A DNA stretch of 64,000 nt from Pseudomonas solani (GTDB lineage: Bacteria; Pseudomonadota; Gammaproteobacteria; Pseudomonadales; Pseudomonadaceae): NCBI RefSeq assembly GCF_026072635.1, contig NZ_AP023081.1, forward strand, positions 2,378,501 to 2,442,500. Reading direction: 5' to 3'. The notes beneath the pieces were generated by a model, which saw nothing but the letters and a program-made list of their open reading frames with translations, was not told the origin of the DNA and did not search any database. This document shows, in pieces, positions 62,248 to 64,000 of the stretch (its first letter is position 1; every line of letters starts with the position of its first letter). Both the position numbers and the translations under genes were made by a program.

Positions 62248-63636
62248 TCAGCCCGCCTTGCAGGCGTCGCCGAGCGGTGCCTGCGAGCGCAGCATGCGCA
62301 AGGTCTTCCACTCGAACCCCAGGGTCAGCCCGACCGCGGCGCAGGCCAGGCCCGACGCCAGGCCCCACCACACGCCCTGGGCACCCATTCCCAGGGGGAA
62401 GGCCAGCAGCCAGGCCGCGGGCGCGCCCACCAGCCAATAGCAGCCGAGGCCGACGAGGAAGGTGGTCTTGGCGTCCTTGAGGCCGCGGATGGCGCCCATG
62501 GCGATGGTCTGGATGCCGTCGAACAGCTCGAACAGTGCGGCGATGGCCAGCAGGCTCACCGCCAGGGCGACCACCTCCTGGTACTCGTCGGCAGTGCGGT
62601 CGAGGAACAGGCCCACCACCCATTCCGGCGCCAACCAGAACAGCGCGGCGAAGCTGAGCATGCAGCCGGCGCCCACGGCGATGCCCAGGCGCCCGGCGCG
62701 GCGTGCGTCTTCCAGGCGACCGGCGCCAAAGTGCTGGCCGATGCGGAAGGTCACCGCGTAGGAGATGCCCACCGGCACCATGAAGGCCACGTACACCGAC
62801 ATGATTGCGATCTGGTGCGCCGCCAGCGACAGGCTGCCCAGGGCGCCCATGCACAGCGCGGCGAAGGCGAAGAGGCCGGACTCCACCGCATAGGTGCCGC
62901 CGATGGGCAGGCCCAGGCGCAGCAGCTCGCGCAGGTCGTCCAGGCGCGGCTGGAACAGGCCCTGGCGCAGGGAATAGGCGGCGTAGGCCGGGTGGCGGGT
63001 GAGGTGCCAGGCCAGCAGCAGCGCCATGACGTTCATCACCAGGGCGGTGACCAGGCCGATGCCGGCCAGGCCCAGCGACGGCAGGCCGAACCAGCCATGG
63101 ATCAGCATGTAGTTGAGGGCGAAGTTGGCCAGCGCGCCGCCTATGCTGATGGCCATCACCGGGCCGGGGCGGCCGATGGCGCTGGTGAAGCCGCGCAGGG
63201 CCATGAAGCTCATGTAGCCGGGCAAGGCGAATACCAGGGTGGAGAGGAAGCGCATGCCGCCCTCGATGTTGTGGGCCTCCTGGCCGAACAGCGTCAGCAA
63301 TGGGCCTAGGTTCCACAACAGCAGCCCTGCGCCCAGGGCCAGGCCCCAGCCCAGCCACAGGCCGGCCTGGGTCAGGCGCGCGGCGCCGGCGATGTCCCCG
63401 GCGCCGTGGCGGATGGCGACCAGGTTGCCCACGGCGGCGATCACCCCGACGCAGAAGATAGACACGAATGAATAGCTCGCCGCGCCCAGGCCGCCGGCCG
63501 CCAGCTCCGCCGGGCCGAGCAGGCCCATCATCACCGTGTCGGTGAACACCATCAGCACGTTGGCCAGCTGCGCCGCGATCAGCGGGCCGGCGAGGCGGAG
63601 GATGGCCAGGAGTTCGGAGCGGATCTGCTGTGGCAT
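62248..63636 (-). CDS. norM: MATE-family multidrug efflux protein
   Basis: A 462-residue inner-membrane antiporter with 12 hydrophobic helices. The MATE features are the LANVLMVFTDTVMMGLLGPA opening (with the conserved Asp) and the LSLAAHQIAIMSVYVAFMVP helix 7-8 region. It resembles NorM-type Na+- or H+-coupled drug exporters; the substrate is unknown. It converges on the c-di-GMP gene (10-bp gap) and is divergent from a LysR-type gene that may control it. Confidence 0.9.
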   Translation of the reverse strand: MPQQIRSELLAILRLAGPLIAAQLANVLMVFTDTVMMGLLGPAELAAGGLGAASYSFVSIFCVGVIAAVGNLVAIRHGAGDIAGAARLTQAGLWLGWGLALGAGLLLWNLGPLLTLFGQEAHNIEGGMRFLSTLVFALPGYMSFMALRGFTSAIGRPGPVMAISIGGALANFALNYMLIHGWFGLPSLGLAGIGLVTALVMNVMALLLAWHLTRHPAYAAYSLRQGLFQPRLDDLRELLRLGLPIGGTYAVESGLFAFAALCMGALGSLSLAAHQIAIMSVYVAFMVPVGISYAVTFRIGQHFGAGRLEDARRAGRLGIAVGAGCMLSFAALFWLAPEWVVGLFLDRTADEYQEVVALAVSLLAIAALFELFDGIQTIAMGAIRGLKDAKTTFLVGLGCYWLVGAPAAWLLAFPLGMGAQGVWWGLASGLACAAVGLTLGFEWKTLRMLRSQAPLGDACKAG

Positions 63637-63772
63637 GAGTCTGGATCACTTGTCATGGCGGGCCCGAAAACGCATCGGGCCAGAGACGGTGGATTCTCCA
63701 GCGCTTGAATCCGCGCCACAAAGGGAAAAAAATGATGCCTTCCATGACTCTGACTCATGAATGGGCTCAACC

Positions 63773-64000
63773 ATGACGCGTCGCCTGCCACCGCTTTACG
63801 CCCTGCGTGCCTTCGAAGCCGCGGCGCGCCATGCCTCCTTCACCCGTGCCGCCGAGGAGCTGGCCATCACCCAGAGCGCGGTGAGCCGGCATATCCGCAC
63901 CCTGGAGGAGCATTTCGCCTGCCGCCTGTTCGAGCGCAAGGGGCGCAGCCTCCAGCTCACTGAGCCGGCGCGGATGATCCTGCCCGGCCTGCGCGAGGGC
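63773..64000 (+). CDS. LysR-family transcriptional regulator, 5' part
   Basis: The first 76 residues of a GcvA-like LysR regulator; the gene runs past the window end. The winged helix is complete: LPPLYALRAFEAAARHASFT, then AAEELAITQSAVSRHIRTLE and LFERKGRSLQLTEPARMI. The start ATG 63773 is chosen by the family N-terminus. It diverges from the MATE gene with a 136-bp gap, so it may regulate it; that is an inference. Confidence 0.92.
   Translation, partial: MTRRLPPLYALRAFEAAARHASFTRAAEELAITQSAVSRHIRTLEEHFACRLFERKGRSLQLTEPARMILPGLREG

Overview
The window looks like a piece of a Pseudomonas chromosome. It is GC-rich and densely coding. Gene order and protein sequences match the pseudomonad block that carries dadRAX, rpmB-rpmG, coaBC-dut-algC-argB, pyrE/crc, rph, gmk-rpoZ-spoT, recG-oxyR, the rubredoxins, ubiCA and phoBR. 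Placing exbB-exbD-tonB beside oxyR-recG is, from memory, the arrangement of the P. putida-like part of the genus and not of P. aeruginosa. I see no insertion sequence, prophage, CRISPR array, tRNA or rRNA, and no island of foreign composition. This is core genome.

Layout. 1-7025: recC (3' part), recB and recD, translationally coupled. 7036-9517: an alpha/beta hydrolase and a CorC-type CBS membrane protein. 9610-11697: phoR and phoB behind a probable Pho box. 11894-13774: a small exported protein, then ubiC-ubiA. 13944-17569: two rubredoxins, rubredoxin reductase, HU and two small unknown proteins. 17658-24574, minus strand: an HDOD protein, recG, oxyR and the TonB energising system. 24777-27872: an epimerase-like protein, an AraC regulator with a LysE exporter, and a lipoprotein. 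27931-32390, minus strand: RidA, spoT, rpoZ, gmk and yicC. 32530-36256: rph, crc, pyrE and small genes. 36391-41627, minus strand: coaBC, dut, algC, argB. 41762-45330: radC, an oligopeptide-binding protein and ribosomal proteins L28/L33. 45477-56215: polyamine and D-amino-acid catabolism (cupin, aldehyde dehydrogenase, FAD oxidase, dadR/dadA/RidA/dadX, PauR-like repressor), with an MFS and a phospholipase D gene inserted. 56387-64000: a fatty-acid-hydroxylase-like protein, cytochrome c5, xpt, rep, a c-di-GMP phosphodiesterase, a MATE pump and the start of a LysR regulator.

The most notable observation concerns sequence quality or mutation. Four genes (recD, phoR, exbB, recG), and probably a fifth (the CorC gene), are each broken by one frameshift. 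In every case one extra C in a run of four or five C on the coding strand restores a family-length protein. Five independent breaks of the same kind in housekeeping genes point to homopolymer under-calling in the assembly more than to real pseudogenes, so the genes are probably intact in the organism.

I did not find a convincing undescribed system. The best biological leads are the long sensor-like N-terminus of AlgC, the RidA gene overlapping dadA, an attenuator-like hairpin just before the aldehyde dehydrogenase gene, palindromes at the dadR/dadA and PauR-like promoters, and the doubly degenerate REC-GGDEF-EAL protein.
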